Positions 49,088-59,061 of a stretch of DNA of 64,000 nucleotides are shown here, piece by piece. The translations under genes and the position numbers were made by a program. The DNA lies in assembly GCA_000153745.1 (NCBI GenBank), contig DS022282.1, positions 1,027,495-1,091,494 of the forward strand, in the 5' to 3' direction. The notes beneath the pieces are model-generated. The model saw only the letters and a program-made list of their open reading frames with translations, ran no database searches and was not told the origin of the DNA. Source of the stretch: Rhodobacterales bacterium HTCC2255. GTDB lineage: Bacteria > Pseudomonadota > Alphaproteobacteria > Rhodobacterales > Rhodobacteraceae. Position 1 is the first letter of the stretch. Each line of letters begins with the position of its first letter.

Positions 49088-49116
49088 GTGATACAGCGCA
49101 TGCCATAGAATTTCAA
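49088..49116 (-). promoter_or_regulatory. Probable promoter of secE-nusG
   Basis: On -, TTGAAA (49111-49116) is followed after 17 nt by TATCAC (49088-49093), about 30 nt upstream of the secE start. Confidence 0.5.
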
Positions 49117-49186
49117 GGCATGACATTGTCATAATTCTTAATATTTTCAGTATATCATAAAATAATATTCTGTCGAAATTAATATC

Positions 49187-49903
49187 TTATTCACGTATTG
49201 ATGCAATAATTTCCATCATAGCATCTCCAGGAATAAAACCTCCAATTAATCTATCTCCAATTACAAACGAAGGAGTGCCTGTGAATTGTAAAGCATCAGC
49301 TAAATCACGTGAAGTTTGAATATGTTCAAAAACATTTGGGTCATTCATATCAATAAGTAATTTTTCTACGTCTAATCCAATTCTTTTAGCAATTTGCATT
49401 ACTGAAATTTCATTTAGTTGTTGCGCAGACATTAGTTCTTCATGAAAAACTTTATATTTATTTTGAGCGCGCGAAGCTAAAGCAGCCCTACTCGCAAATA
49501 TTGACCCTTCAGATAAAATTGGAAATTCACGGTAAACTATTCGAATATTTTTATCATTGCTTAATACTTCCTTTACGGCGGTCATTGCTCTTTTGCAGTA
49601 ACCACAATTATAGTCAAAAAATTCTACTATTGTAATATCAGCATCCGGACTGCCGTATGATGGCGCATTAACATCAGTTGTTAGTATTTCTTTGTTATTT
49701 AGATATGCTTGTTTTTTGGAAGTTTCTTTATTTGCCTCATCAAGATCTCTTAAAAGATTAATCGCATCCATTACAATCTGTGGATTTTCCAAAATAGCTT
49801 CTAATGCTAATTTTTTAATATCATTTTCACTCAAAGATTCTGAAACTACAGGACTAACATTGATAAATGTTGCCATAAGAAAAGTCATAATAAATTTACG
49901 CAA
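49187..49903 (-). CDS. Periplasmic DsbA-family thiol-disulfide oxidoreductase, TTG start
   Basis: This 238-residue protein has a signal peptide and a thioredoxin-like DsbA fold. The redox motif is Cys100-GY-Cys103 in FFDYNCGYCKRAM, and the cis-Pro loop GTPSFVIGD is near residue 214. The N-terminal extension before the fold suggests a DsbA/DsbC-like subtype (BdbD or ScsC-like) rather than classic DsbA. The start codon is TTG at 49901-49903, with AAAGGA 9 nt upstream; an ATG five codons in has no such site. Confidence 0.88.
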   Translation of the reverse strand: MRKFIMTFLMATFINVSPVVSESLSENDIKKLALEAILENPQIVMDAINLLRDLDEANKETSKKQAYLNNKEILTTDVNAPSYGSPDADITIVEFFDYNCGYCKRAMTAVKEVLSNDKNIRIVYREFPILSEGSIFASRAALASRAQNKYKVFHEELMSAQQLNEISVMQIAKRIGLDVEKLLIDMNDPNVFEHIQTSRDLADALQFTGTPSFVIGDRLIGGFIPGDAMMEIIASIRE

Positions 49904-49987
49904 ATCAATTTTCCTTTATTTTCCATTATCCTTTTACAAAATAAATCAGATAATAGTACAGAGTAATTTGAGCTCTATTAATTTTGA

Positions 49988-50557
49988 TTATGAATTTCTT
50001 ATTTTTTCATAACATGGGCAACTCACTAAATGATTATTTACAATTCCACACGCTTCCATCCATGCATATACGATTGTGGGGCCGCAAAAATTAAACCCAC
50101 GGGATTTTAAATCTTTTGATATCTTTATTGACAAGTCAGTAAATTTTGGGACGTCAGTCATAGATATAAACTTATTTTGTATTGGTTTTCCATCTACAAA
50201 ATCCCACACATAATTATTAAATCCAATCGAAGATTCAATATCTTGCCAAATTTGTGCGCCTTTAATTGTAGAAACGATTTTATTTCGATTTCTTACAATT
50301 CCCTTGTTAAGCATCAAACTTTCTATGTCTTTTTGGGTAAACTCAGAAACTTCGCATGGATTAAATCCTTTAAAAGCCTCACGAAAATTATCTCTTTTCT
50401 TCAAAATTGTAAGCCAGCTTAATCCTGCCTGAAAACCGTCTAATACAAGCTTTTCCCATAAACGTTGAGATGAATATTCAGGAACACCCCATTCATTATC
50501 ATGATAACTCACATATAGTGGATCAGTCCCACACCATTCGCAGCGATGCATTTTCAA
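49988..50557 (-). CDS. tag: DNA-3-methyladenine glycosylase I
   Basis: Tag, 189 residues, excises 3-methyladenine. The N-terminus RCEWCGTDPLYVSYHDNEWG and QAGLSWLTILKKR match the family. The zinc ligands are predicted from E. coli Tag: Cys6, His19, and the C-terminal His and Cys in NNHLVSCPCY. Length and order fit. Between it and the next gene lies a short YdcH gene. Confidence 0.93.
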   Translation of the reverse strand: MKMHRCEWCGTDPLYVSYHDNEWGVPEYSSQRLWEKLVLDGFQAGLSWLTILKKRDNFREAFKGFNPCEVSEFTQKDIESLMLNKGIVRNRNKIVSTIKGAQIWQDIESSIGFNNYVWDFVDGKPIQNKFISMTDVPKFTDLSIKISKDLKSRGFNFCGPTIVYAWMEACGIVNNHLVSCPCYEKIRNS

Positions 50558-50567
50558 ATTATTATAT

Positions 50568-50732
50568 TTAGTCAGATAATCTAATTATTTCTTCTTTTAT
50601 TTTTAATTTTTTTAACTTCAAAGTTTTTAAATCTAATGAGTCAATTGAAGGAATTCTTTGTGAACGCTCAAGTTGTTGAGAAAGGTTCGCGTGTTTTTGT
50701 TTTAGTTCTGTTACATAAGAACTGATTGCCAT
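50568..50732 (-). CDS. YdcH family (DUF465) small protein
   Basis: This 54-residue protein reads MAISSYVTELKQKHANLSQ and ends KKLKIKEEIIRLSD. It is a short helical hairpin with the ELKxKHxxL...LKxxKLxxKEEI pattern of DUF465/YdcH. AGGAG lies 7 nt before the ATG. Function unknown; the family is widespread in proteobacteria. The 160 nt upstream (50733-50892) hold nothing I recognise. Confidence 0.85.
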   Translation of the reverse strand: MAISSYVTELKQKHANLSQQLERSQRIPSIDSLDLKTLKLKKLKIKEEIIRLSD

Positions 50733-50892
50733 TATTAATCTCCTGTTTTTACTATTTACTGCATAATTATTTATATTTTAAATTGAACCACAAAAGATTT
50801 TTTCTGTCATATAAATTTTTTATAATTTCAATTTTTGGTCAAATCTTGCCGAATAAAAAAAATAATTTATGTCCTGGATAAATTTATTACTT

Positions 50893-51636
50893 TTAAAGAA
50901 CTAATGCATGTCCCAGACGTAGAATATCATTTGCTTTTTTTGAATAATCACTTTTATCACCATTATGCATATCGCCATCATGTACAATAAACGGATCTAA
51001 AAGCTTCAAAGGACCTTTTGAGCCTTTTATGCACTGAACAATAATGCGTTTAGCAGGACGCGATTTTCTTGCAACAATTGGTAAAACAGAAATACTACCA
51101 CAAGATATGGATAGTGAAGAAAGAATTTCAGGCAACCGTTCTGTTAAATGGATAATACTAAAGCTTCCACCTGACTTTAAACGTTTTAAGCTTATAGAAA
51201 TCCAATCTGCTAAAGGAATAGTTTCAATATTTGCAGTAGATTTTTCTAGTCTTAATGGCTTTGATAATGTGCTAGGTATAAAAAAAGGTGGGTTTGTCAT
51301 TACATGATCAAAACTCTTTTGACGAAATGTGCTAGGCAAATTATTCAAATCTGCATTAAGCACTTTGAAGTTTATGTTATTTTCAATCGCATTTGCTTCC
51401 GCCATAAAAGTATATTCTTGTTGTAATTCTATACCATGTAATGACAATCCTTGAATACGTGCACCCAAACACAAAGATGCAACACCAACTCCAGAACCAA
51501 TATCTAAAATGGATTGTCCATTCTCTGCAGAAATGGAAGCAGCCAGAAAAACTGGGTCAGTTGCAGCACGATAACCATCAGAGGGTTGTGTGATTTTTAA
51601 TTGCCCATTTAGAAATAAATCATGTGTCTTATTCAT
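50893..51636 (-). CDS. tRNA1(Val) A37 N6-methyltransferase-like enzyme (TrmN6/YfiC family)
   Basis: This 247-residue class I SAM-dependent methyltransferase has motif I DIGSGVGVASL (residues about 45-55) and the N6-adenine motif NPPF at 115-118. PSDGYRAATDPVFLAA near the N-terminus is typical of the TrmN6/YfiC group. The exact tRNA target is inferred. It overlaps the DUF2007 gene by 4 nt. Confidence 0.85.
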   Translation of the reverse strand: MNKTHDLFLNGQLKITQPSDGYRAATDPVFLAASISAENGQSILDIGSGVGVASLCLGARIQGLSLHGIELQQEYTFMAEANAIENNINFKVLNADLNNLPSTFRQKSFDHVMTNPPFFIPSTLSKPLRLEKSTANIETIPLADWISISLKRLKSGGSFSIIHLTERLPEILSSLSISCGSISVLPIVARKSRPAKRIIVQCIKGSKGPLKLLDPFIVHDGDMHNGDKSDYSKKANDILRLGHALVL

Positions 51637-51854
51637 GTGCGAACCGGTAATTCAAAATCATTATCTTTTAATATTTTGTATGCCATGTAATAATCTTCAT
51701 TAGCCACCATAATTCGCCTTGGCATAATTCCTATACTGCCTTCTAGTATACTCATATGGACGTCTAGAGCAAAACAAGTTATGTCTTCCCCCTTCAACAA
51801 TGCTGTAGCAAAGCTTATTAATGTTGGGTCATTAGTTTTGAATAATTCTTTCAT
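51633..51854 (-). CDS. DUF2007 domain protein
   Basis: This 73-residue protein has the DUF2007 pattern: an N-terminal KELFKTNDPTLISFATALL, a central EDITCFALDVHMSILEGSIG, and PRRIMVANEDYYMAYKIL. The fold is a small ferredoxin-like or signal-transduction type; function unknown. It precedes the methyltransferase gene with a 4-nt overlap and diverges from ispB. Confidence 0.82.
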   Translation of the reverse strand: MKELFKTNDPTLISFATALLKGEDITCFALDVHMSILEGSIGIMPRRIMVANEDYYMAYKILKDNDFELPVRT

Positions 51855-51900
51855 CTTATTGATTTAACCGATACAGATATACCGAGTCGAGACACCAAAT

Positions 51901-52902
51901 TTGAGAATAACATTGCCACAAGAAAAACCACAAGATCAGTTAGCTAGCTTACTAAACCATGATATGGTTAAAGTTAACAGCTTAATAAAGAAACGAATGG
52001 CATCAGATGCCGCGCCTCGTATTCCAGAAGTTACTGAACACTTAATCGATGCCGGTGGTAAACGTTTACGCCCGTTACTTACACTTGCAGCCGCAGAAAT
52101 GTGTGGCAACACATCTCCTTATCATATTCATTTAGCAGCAACTGTAGAGTTTATACATACCGCAACTTTATTACATGATGATGTGGTAGACGAAAGTAAA
52201 CAACGCCGTGGACGCCCAACAGCAAATTTATTGTGGGACAATCAATCTTCAGTACTTGTTGGGGATTACTTATTTTCCAGATCATTTCAACTTATGGTAG
52301 AAACTGGCAACTTACGTGTCTTAGATATACTTGCAAATGCATCTGCGACAATTGCAGAGGGTGAAGTTTTACAATTAACAGTAGCACAAAATTTAAGCAC
52401 AACAGAAGATACATATCTAAAAGTAATACGTGGAAAAACTGCTGCTCTCTTTGGAGCAGCATGTAAAGTTGGTGGCGTTATTTCAAATGCTGAAGAAAAA
52501 ATAATAGACGCTTTAGCCTCGTATGGCGATGCCCTGGGCGTTTGCTTCCAAATAACTGATGACTTATTAGACTATAATGGCAGTTCGGCTGATTTAGGAA
52601 AAAGTATTGGTGACGATTTTCGTGAACGCAAGATGAGTCTACCTTTAATAAAAGTATTAAAAAAGTCTGATGTTACTGAAAAAGAATTCTGGAAAAGGAC
52701 AATAGAAAAAGGTGACCAACAAGACGACGATCTGGATTTTGCATTAAAATTAATGACAAAACATAACGCACTCAAAGATACACATAATGATGCTAAATTT
52801 TGGGCTGAAAAAGCGAAAAAATCCATTTCTATTTTACCCAAAAGCAAATTGAGAAATATTTTAACAGAATTGCCAGACTTTGTAGTTAACAGATTATCTT
52901 AG
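51901..52902 (+). CDS. ispB: Polyprenyl diphosphate synthase (ubiquinone side chain), TTG start
   Basis: This 333-residue trans-prenyltransferase makes the long chain of ubiquinone, octa- or decaprenyl. Two Asp-rich motifs are present: DDVVD at residues 93-97 and TDDLLDYNG near 219. GGKRLRPLLTLAAA is also conserved. The start is TTG at 51901, consistent with homologue length; the first ATG would remove 21 residues. It is convergent with ispE, overlapping it by 4 nt. Confidence 0.92.
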   Translation: MRITLPQEKPQDQLASLLNHDMVKVNSLIKKRMASDAAPRIPEVTEHLIDAGGKRLRPLLTLAAAEMCGNTSPYHIHLAATVEFIHTATLLHDDVVDESKQRRGRPTANLLWDNQSSVLVGDYLFSRSFQLMVETGNLRVLDILANASATIAEGEVLQLTVAQNLSTTEDTYLKVIRGKTAALFGAACKVGGVISNAEEKIIDALASYGDALGVCFQITDDLLDYNGSSADLGKSIGDDFRERKMSLPLIKVLKKSDVTEKEFWKRTIEKGDQQDDDLDFALKLMTKHNALKDTHNDAKFWAEKAKKSISILPKSKLRNILTELPDFVVNRLS

Positions 52903-53735
52903 CCCATTATCACTGGCTGAACCCACCATTTCGGGTTCTCCAGAGATATCTTTTTAGCTACTTTCTGCGCAAGTTCAAAGCTTTGAAACAAGCCAAAACA
53001 TGTACCTCCAGATCCTGACATTCTTGAAAGTTCTGACCCACAAGAATTTAATACATCCAAAACATTTTTAATATTTGGAACTAGTTCAATTGCTGGGTTT
53101 TCTAAGTCATTTCGTAGATTACTCAAAAAATGAATTGTTTCTATAAATGATAATTTGTTTTTAGGTAAGCTGCCAATATCTTGGTTATATTTTGATTTTA
53201 AAGTTTTAAAAATTCTTAAAGTTGAAACTTTATCACCAGAATTTATTAATACCGCTGATAATTTTGGAAAAATCTCAATATCAGTTAATATTTCACCAAT
53301 TCCTTGCATTCTTTGATTTGTAGACTTTATACAAACAGGAACATCTGCACCAAGAGCTAATCCATTGTCGATTGGTAAAGAGGTGTTCCATAATTGAGCA
53401 AGGCCGCGCAAAGTAGCTGCTGCATCAGCTGATCCACCACCAATTCCTGCTGATACAGGTAAATTTTTTCTCAGAAAGATTTCTGCACCCTTCGATAAAT
53501 CTAAAACTTTTGCAGCGTTGAATATGATATTTTCCGAAATTGGAATACTATTTAAATCTTCACTGAAACGACCATCTAAAATTATTTCTAAATTTTGGTT
53601 ACGCTTAAAAGTGAGTTCATCACCACAATCTGCAAACACTACAAGACTATCAAGCAAATGGTAGCCGTCCGTATTTTGGCCAGTTACATGTAAACAGAGG
53701 TTTATTTTAGCTTTTGCGATTTGCGTATTAAACAC
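52899..53735 (-). CDS. ispE: 4-diphosphocytidyl-2-C-methyl-D-erythritol kinase
   Basis: IspE, 278 residues, phosphorylates CDP-ME in the non-mevalonate isoprenoid pathway. The GHMP motif PVSAGIGGGSADAAA lies at residues about 93-107. AKINLCLHVTG near the N-terminus and GSGGTCFGLF near the C-terminus complete the signature. The opposite-strand neighbour ispB uses the products of this pathway. Confidence 0.93.
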   Translation of the reverse strand: MFNTQIAKAKINLCLHVTGQNTDGYHLLDSLVVFADCGDELTFKRNQNLEIILDGRFSEDLNSIPISENIIFNAAKVLDLSKGAEIFLRKNLPVSAGIGGGSADAAATLRGLAQLWNTSLPIDNGLALGADVPVCIKSTNQRMQGIGEILTDIEIFPKLSAVLINSGDKVSTLRIFKTLKSKYNQDIGSLPKNKLSFIETIHFLSNLRNDLENPAIELVPNIKNVLDVLNSCGSELSRMSGSGGTCFGLFQSFELAQKVAKKISLENPKWWVQPVIMG

Positions 53736-53741
53736 CTGATT

Positions 53742-55412
53742 TTACTTTTTCTTTTCTTCAGCTTGAACTTTATCCAAGCCAATATCTAATTTCTTTCTTA
53801 TTCTTATTAGCTCTTTTTCTTCAGGATCAAAAGAAATTGCACGCTTCCATTGAAACCTTGCTTCTCTTTTTCTACCAACTTTCCAATAGACGTCACCTAA
53901 GTGATCATTAACAATTGGGTCATCAGGCATCAGCTCTACCGCACGTTCCATTGGATGGATAGCATCTTCAAAATTACCTAAAGTAAACAAACTCCAGCCC
54001 AAACTATCAATAATAAATCCACTATTTGGTCGTGCAGCGACAGCTTTTTCGATCATATCTCGAGCTTCTTGAAGATTTTTATTTTTTTCGACTAATGAAT
54101 ATCCCAGGTAATTTAAAATTAAAGGCTGATTTGGTGATAGATCTAATGCCTTTCTAAAATTCATTTCGGCCCGCGGCCAATTACCTAATCGTTCATTACA
54201 AATACCTAGAGAATAAAATAAAAACCAATGACTCGAATTGGGTTTTCCTATTAAACTTTGAGTTTTATCGTATGCACTCCGTGCTAAAGTAAACTTTTTT
54301 TGGCCTCTATAAGCATCTCCCAGAGACATTAATACTCTGGTGCTATCTTTATAATCAACTGATAATTTCTTCAAAGCATCAATTGCTAAATCTGGTTCAT
54401 CTGCAGCAATTAAAGTTTCAACACGTCCAATTTCAGCACTTAAATATAAACCATTATCTTTTTGTATTTTTTCGTAATTTTCGATTGCTAAATCAAATTG
54501 TTTTTGATCTCGTAATAATTCGGAAGTTAATAATATCGTTTCTGCATTATTAGGCCGTAAATTCTGTGCTAATCTTCCATATAGTAAACTAGTTTGATCA
54601 TTCTCTGAACCATTTAAAGCAAATGCCAATGTGAATAATACTTCAGCAATACCCTGTTTTGCAAAAGTTACGTAATTGTATGTTGATGAACCATTTTGAA
54701 TCTTTTGGCGAAGTATATCTAATTCTTTATCCTGACCTTTTAAGGCCATATTATCTATAAGCTCTAAGGCCTCTTTTTCTTTTGACAATTCAGCCATTAT
54801 TTGAGCATGCGCAATCAAACTTCCACGCGTTAAACGTAACGAACCATTTGCATTACCTGAAAGTATTTTATCAGCTGTTTCAAAATCACCAACAGCAGCT
54901 AGAGCTAAAGCTTTATGATACTGGCCAAATAATCTCAGCGTAGAGTTACTCTTCATTTTATCAAAAGTTTTTAAAACAGAACTCATCTTCCCACGTCCAA
55001 GTTCAGTCCAACCATTTAAGAGTCCAAATAATAACTCAGTATAATTTTCTTCATTTCTTTTTAGTATTTTGTGAGCTAAGCCATATCTTTCATTTTTGAT
55101 GTGATCTGCAAATATGAGTAAATCAGCAAGTTGGTTATTATTAGAATTTGAAGTAATTTCTTTAGCATAGTTAGTTGCTGTGCGTACGTCACCCATTGAT
55201 AAATTAGACAACATTGCATTATATTTTATATACTGATTTTGAGGATCTAATAATAGTGTTTCAGCAAAGTATTTTGATGCAGCAACATAATCTCCACGCA
55301 TTGCCGCATTAGAACCCGCCAAATAAGATCCTGCTAAACTTTTTGAATGCGCAACAGACGCACAAAATCCTATAGTAATAGAAATGACGCAAAAAGCTGT
55401 TTTAAGTATCAT
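53742..55412 (-). CDS. TPR-repeat protein with signal peptide
   Basis: This 556-residue protein has a Sec signal peptide (hydrophobic run to about residue 22). Many tetratricopeptide repeats follow, clearest from residue 370 on (FRKALDLSPNQPLILNYLGYSL, then A-x-x-RPNSGFIIDSLGWSLFTLG). TPR arrays of this type are scaffolds for protein contacts, likely periplasmic here. The partner is unknown. It follows ispE's start by only 6 nt, so it is upstream in one operon with ispE. Confidence 0.85.
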   Translation of the reverse strand: MILKTAFCVISITIGFCASVAHSKSLAGSYLAGSNAAMRGDYVAASKYFAETLLLDPQNQYIKYNAMLSNLSMGDVRTATNYAKEITSNSNNNQLADLLIFADHIKNERYGLAHKILKRNEENYTELLFGLLNGWTELGRGKMSSVLKTFDKMKSNSTLRLFGQYHKALALAAVGDFETADKILSGNANGSLRLTRGSLIAHAQIMAELSKEKEALELIDNMALKGQDKELDILRQKIQNGSSTYNYVTFAKQGIAEVLFTLAFALNGSENDQTSLLYGRLAQNLRPNNAETILLTSELLRDQKQFDLAIENYEKIQKDNGLYLSAEIGRVETLIAADEPDLAIDALKKLSVDYKDSTRVLMSLGDAYRGQKKFTLARSAYDKTQSLIGKPNSSHWFLFYSLGICNERLGNWPRAEMNFRKALDLSPNQPLILNYLGYSLVEKNKNLQEARDMIEKAVAARPNSGFIIDSLGWSLFTLGNFEDAIHPMERAVELMPDDPIVNDHLGDVYWKVGRKREARFQWKRAISFDPEEKELIRIRKKLDIGLDKVQAEEKKK

Positions 55413-55511
55413 AGTAATTTTAACCTAAGGTAATATAATCTAATGCTACCCAATGGATTAGATGTCTGCAATGTACCATTATGATTTTATTATCAAAAAA
55501 TTTTAATAAAA

Positions 55512-57164
55512 TTACATATTAGGATAATTAGGCCCGTCTCCACCTTGTGGTGTTACCCATGTTATGTTTTGACTTGGATCTTTAATATCACAGGTTTTAC
55601 AATGTACACAATTTTGTGAATTGATTTGGAATTTAGGATTAGAGCCGTTGTCGTCTCGTATAATTTCATAAACACCCGCTGGACAATATCTTTGAGCAGG
55701 TTCTGAATATAACGGCAAATTCGTATCTACTGGTATAGAAGAATCAGCAAGTTTTAGATGAACCGGTTGACCTTCTGCATGGTTAGTTCCAGAGAAACTT
55801 ACATTTGTTAATCTGTCAAAACTTAATTTTCCATCTGGCTTCGGGTATTCAATTTGAGGATAGTCAGCAGCTTTGCCTGTACTATCTGCATCTGTTTTCC
55901 CATGTTTTACTGTCCCAAAAATGCTAAACTTTAAAATAGTTTGGCACCACATATCAAAACCACCCAAAATAACTCCTAAGAATGACCCATATTTTGCACG
56001 CAATGGAGCAACATTTCTTACTATACTTAAATCTTTGCCAACGGGACCAGTTTTTAACATTTTATCATAATCTACTAACACATCTCCCGCTCGCCCAGCC
56101 TTTATAGCCGCAACAACAGCTTCAGCTGCATGCTGACCAGAATACATTGCATTATGATTCCCTTTAATTCTGGGTAAATTTACAAGTCCTGCAGAACATC
56201 CTAGCAACGCTCCTCCTGGAAAAACCGTATCAGGAATTGACTGAAAACCACCTTTTGTAACAGCACGTGCACCATATGAAATTCTCTTTCCTCCCTCTAG
56301 TACTTTAGCTATTTTTGGGTGATGTTTCCAACGTTGGAATTCCATATATGGAAAAAGATGTGGATTTTTATAATTAAGATCAACAATAAAACCCACATAA
56401 ACTTGATTATTTTCTAAATGGTACATGAAAGATCCACCACTATCTTTTGACATTGGCCAGCCCATTGTGTGAGTTACTTCACCTTCATTATGATTTTCCG
56501 GCTTAACTTCCCATATTTCTTTCATACCAAGACCAAATTTTGGAACATCGCTTTTGGCATCTAATTTATATTTTGAGATCACTTCTTTTGACAGACTGCC
56601 ACGAACACCCTCTGATAAAAGTACATATTTACCATGAAGTTCCATGCCTGGCTCATAACCAGCACCTTCAGTACCGTCTGCATTCTTGCCAAATTCTCCC
56701 GCAACAACCCCTTTCACTTCTCCATCCTCACCGTAAACCAATTCAGAGCATGACATACCTGGGAAAATTTCCACTCCAATACTTTCAGCTTGTTCTGCCA
56801 TCCAACGGCATACATTTCCCATCGAGACGATATAGTTTCCATGATTGTTCATAAGTGGCGGCATTAAAAAATTTGGTATTTTAGATGCTTTTGTCTCTGT
56901 TAAATTTAAAAATATATCTTCTTTAACTTCTACTTTGATTGGCGCACCTTTTTCTTTCCAATCAGGTATCAAAGCATTTAATGCACTTGGATCAAGTACA
57001 GCACCAGATAAAATATGAGCACCAACTTCAGAACCTTTTTCCAAAACAACGACATCTAAATTAGAATCTAATTGTTTAATTTTTATAGCAGCTGATAATC
57101 CTGCCGGCCCTGCACCAACAATTACTACATCATATGGCATGCTTTCGCGTTCAGTATTGCTCAT
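55512..57164 (-). CDS. Electron transfer flavoprotein-ubiquinone oxidoreductase
   Basis: ETF-QO, 550 residues, moves electrons from ETF to ubiquinone at the inner membrane. FAD-binding VVIVGAGPAGLSAA is near residues 13-26. The 4Fe-4S cluster ligands are Cys494, Cys519, Cys522 and Cys525 (CVHCKTC). It serves beta-oxidation and amino-acid or choline breakdown. GGGGG precedes the ATG. ETF alpha and beta genes are not in the window. Confidence 0.94.
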   Translation of the reverse strand: MSNTERESMPYDVVIVGAGPAGLSAAIKIKQLDSNLDVVVLEKGSEVGAHILSGAVLDPSALNALIPDWKEKGAPIKVEVKEDIFLNLTETKASKIPNFLMPPLMNNHGNYIVSMGNVCRWMAEQAESIGVEIFPGMSCSELVYGEDGEVKGVVAGEFGKNADGTEGAGYEPGMELHGKYVLLSEGVRGSLSKEVISKYKLDAKSDVPKFGLGMKEIWEVKPENHNEGEVTHTMGWPMSKDSGGSFMYHLENNQVYVGFIVDLNYKNPHLFPYMEFQRWKHHPKIAKVLEGGKRISYGARAVTKGGFQSIPDTVFPGGALLGCSAGLVNLPRIKGNHNAMYSGQHAAEAVVAAIKAGRAGDVLVDYDKMLKTGPVGKDLSIVRNVAPLRAKYGSFLGVILGGFDMWCQTILKFSIFGTVKHGKTDADSTGKAADYPQIEYPKPDGKLSFDRLTNVSFSGTNHAEGQPVHLKLADSSIPVDTNLPLYSEPAQRYCPAGVYEIIRDDNGSNPKFQINSQNCVHCKTCDIKDPSQNITWVTPQGGDGPNYPNM

Positions 57165-57340
57165 TTTTCCCCCAGAGAGATCTAAAGTGATTATTTTCTA
57201 TAACTTTATAGATCAAAAATTAAGTTATCGACAACCACAACACGACATAAGTTTTACTTACACGACTTCATAAAGACAACTTGCGTGTTCCTGCACATGA
57301 ATTTATGGTTAAATCTTGTAATAAACTAAAGAGTTCGACA

Positions 57341-57811
57341 ATGGACAAGATACCTATGACGCCCGCTGGCTTTAAGTCAGCTGATAATGAGTTAAAACAA
57401 CTAAAATCCGTAGATCGGCCATCAGTTATTAAAGCTATTGCTGAAGCTCGTGAACACGGTGACCTTTCAGAAAATGCTGAATACCACTCAGCACGCGAGC
57501 TTCAATCTCATATTGAAGGTCGAATCAAAGAATTAGAAGCAATTATTAGTTTGGCTCAAATTATAGATGTATCTAAACTCTCAGGTAACGTAAAATTTGG
57601 AGCCACAGTACACTTAGTAGATGAGGACACTGATGCAGAACGAACATTGCAAATTGTTGGAGAGCATGAAGCCAATATCGAAAATAATCAAATTAATATG
57701 AATTCACCCATTGCTCGTGCACTAATTGGCAAAGAAGAAGGAGATAGCGTTGAAGTGCGAACTCCTGGTGGTGTTAAAAGTTATGAAATTTTATCTGTAA
57801 AATTTATCTAA
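57341..57811 (+). CDS. greA: Transcription elongation factor GreA
   Basis: GreA, 156 residues, stimulates cleavage of backtracked RNA. The N-terminal coiled coil contains [23 protein letters not shown] with the acidic tip (DLSENAEY), and the C-domain contains [15 protein letters not shown] 57341 ([10 protein letters not shown]) is chosen for family length; the 20-residue longer frame is not family-like. Its terminator overlaps moeA. Confidence 0.94.
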   Translation: MDKIPMTPAGFKSADNELKQLKSVDRPSVIKAIAEAREHGDLSENAEYHSARELQSHIEGRIKELEAIISLAQIIDVSKLSGNVKFGATVHLVDEDTDAERTLQIVGEHEANIENNQINMNSPIARALIGKEEGDSVEVRTPGGVKSYEILSVKFI

Positions 57812-57813
57812 TT

Positions 57814-59061
57814 TTAAAAGGGAATATATTTTACTGTATTCCCTTTTTCTACGTTTTCTGTGTTATGATCTAATGCTACTAAACCTTCTGCCCAAGATAA
57901 CCCAGATATTCTACCTGACCCTTCAGATTTGAAAATTTCAGCGTGTCCATCAATATTTAGCCTAGCACGCAGATACTCAGTACGCCCTGGTTTTTTATTT
58001 TTTGAAAAAGCAGCTGGCACATTATAGCTAATAGGTTTGCGCCAACCCGATCCTGCTAAAAAACTAAAGGCAGGATATGCAAAAATATGGGCACAAACCA
58101 TTGCGGCAACTGGATTACCAGGCAAACCTAGAATGGGTGTATTACTCCACAATGCAAGTGCCAATGGGCGCCCAGGTTTCAAAGCAATACGCCATGTTTG
58201 CAAGTTAGCTTTTTGCACTAATAGCTTAGATATATGATCCTCATCTCCAGCTGATGCTCCACCTGTAGTTAAAATGATATCTGCAATTTTTGCCGCTTTA
58301 TTTAAAACAGTCTCAATTAAATCTTCATTATCTCCAACAATCCCAAAATCAAGGACAGTGTATCCCCATCTTTCTATTTGGGCTATTAGCATTGGCCTAT
58401 TTGCATCCACGATTTGTGACTTGTGGCTATCATTGCCTAATTCAACTAACTCATCACCCGTTGTCATGATTGCAACTTTGAGTTGATCATAAACCTTAAT
58501 TGTTTTTATTCCACTTGATGCTAAAACCCCCAAATCTGCTGGGCATACTCTTTTACCTTTTTGCAAAACAATTGAACCTGCTGAAATATCCTCACCTTGA
58601 GGACGAATATTTGCATATTTTTTTAATCCTGGATTAAAATAGATAATATTTTGAATTTTGTTCACATCTTCATCAAGAATTACAGTATCAACACCTTCTG
58701 GTATTTGAGCACCAGTTAATACACGCACTGCAGTACCGTCGGGCACTTTACCAGAAAAAGGGCTTCCCGCAGCTGAACGCCCAGAAATTAACTCCAATGC
58801 GATCTCACTTTTGCTTGATATGGTGTCCAATGCAAATCCGTATCCATCAACTGCTGAATTAGCAAACGGAGGATGATTAGTTGCAGCCAATACATCTTCA
58901 GCTAAAACTCTTCCAAAACCTTTGTTTACTGGAATTATTGAAGTATTTTTCATTTTTTTTAAACTTTGGTGAAGCTTTTCCAAGGCCTCATCAACAGGTG
59001 TCCAGTGAACGCCCCTGGGCATAACAAAACAATCATCTCTTAATGGAGGTGCTTTTGTCAT
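57814..59061 (-). CDS. moeA: Molybdopterin molybdotransferase MoeA
   Basis: MoeA, 415 residues, inserts molybdate into adenylated molybdopterin. FANSAVDGYGFAL, AVRVLTGAQIPEGVDTVI, TTGDELVELG, LTTGGASAGDEDH and LGLPGNPVAAMVC are conserved. It is the last gene of fdhD-mobA-mobB-moeA and overlaps mobB by 4 nt. Its stop region contains the greA terminator. Confidence 0.94.
   Translation of the reverse strand: MTKAPPLRDDCFVMPRGVHWTPVDEALEKLHQSLKKMKNTSIIPVNKGFGRVLAEDVLAATNHPPFANSAVDGYGFALDTISSKSEIALELISGRSAAGSPFSGKVPDGTAVRVLTGAQIPEGVDTVILDEDVNKIQNIIYFNPGLKKYANIRPQGEDISAGSIVLQKGKRVCPADLGVLASSGIKTIKVYDQLKVAIMTTGDELVELGNDSHKSQIVDANRPMLIAQIERWGYTVLDFGIVGDNEDLIETVLNKAAKIADIILTTGGASAGDEDHISKLLVQKANLQTWRIALKPGRPLALALWSNTPILGLPGNPVAAMVCAHIFAYPAFSFLAGSGWRKPISYNVPAAFSKNKKPGRTEYLRARLNIDGHAEIFKSEGSGRISGLSWAEGLVALDHNTENVEKGNTVKYIPF
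57817..57848 (+). terminator. Terminator of greA, inside the 3' end of moeA
   Basis: AAAGGGAATA / TATTCCCTTT with a 10-nt loop is followed by TTTTTC on +. It starts 6 nt after the greA stop and lies within the last 12 codons of the convergent moeA gene. Confidence 0.7.

Noticed and set aside
57281-57340. 20-residue N-terminal extension of GreA
   Set aside because: Gives a length and sequence unlike GreA; ATG 57341 matches the family start.
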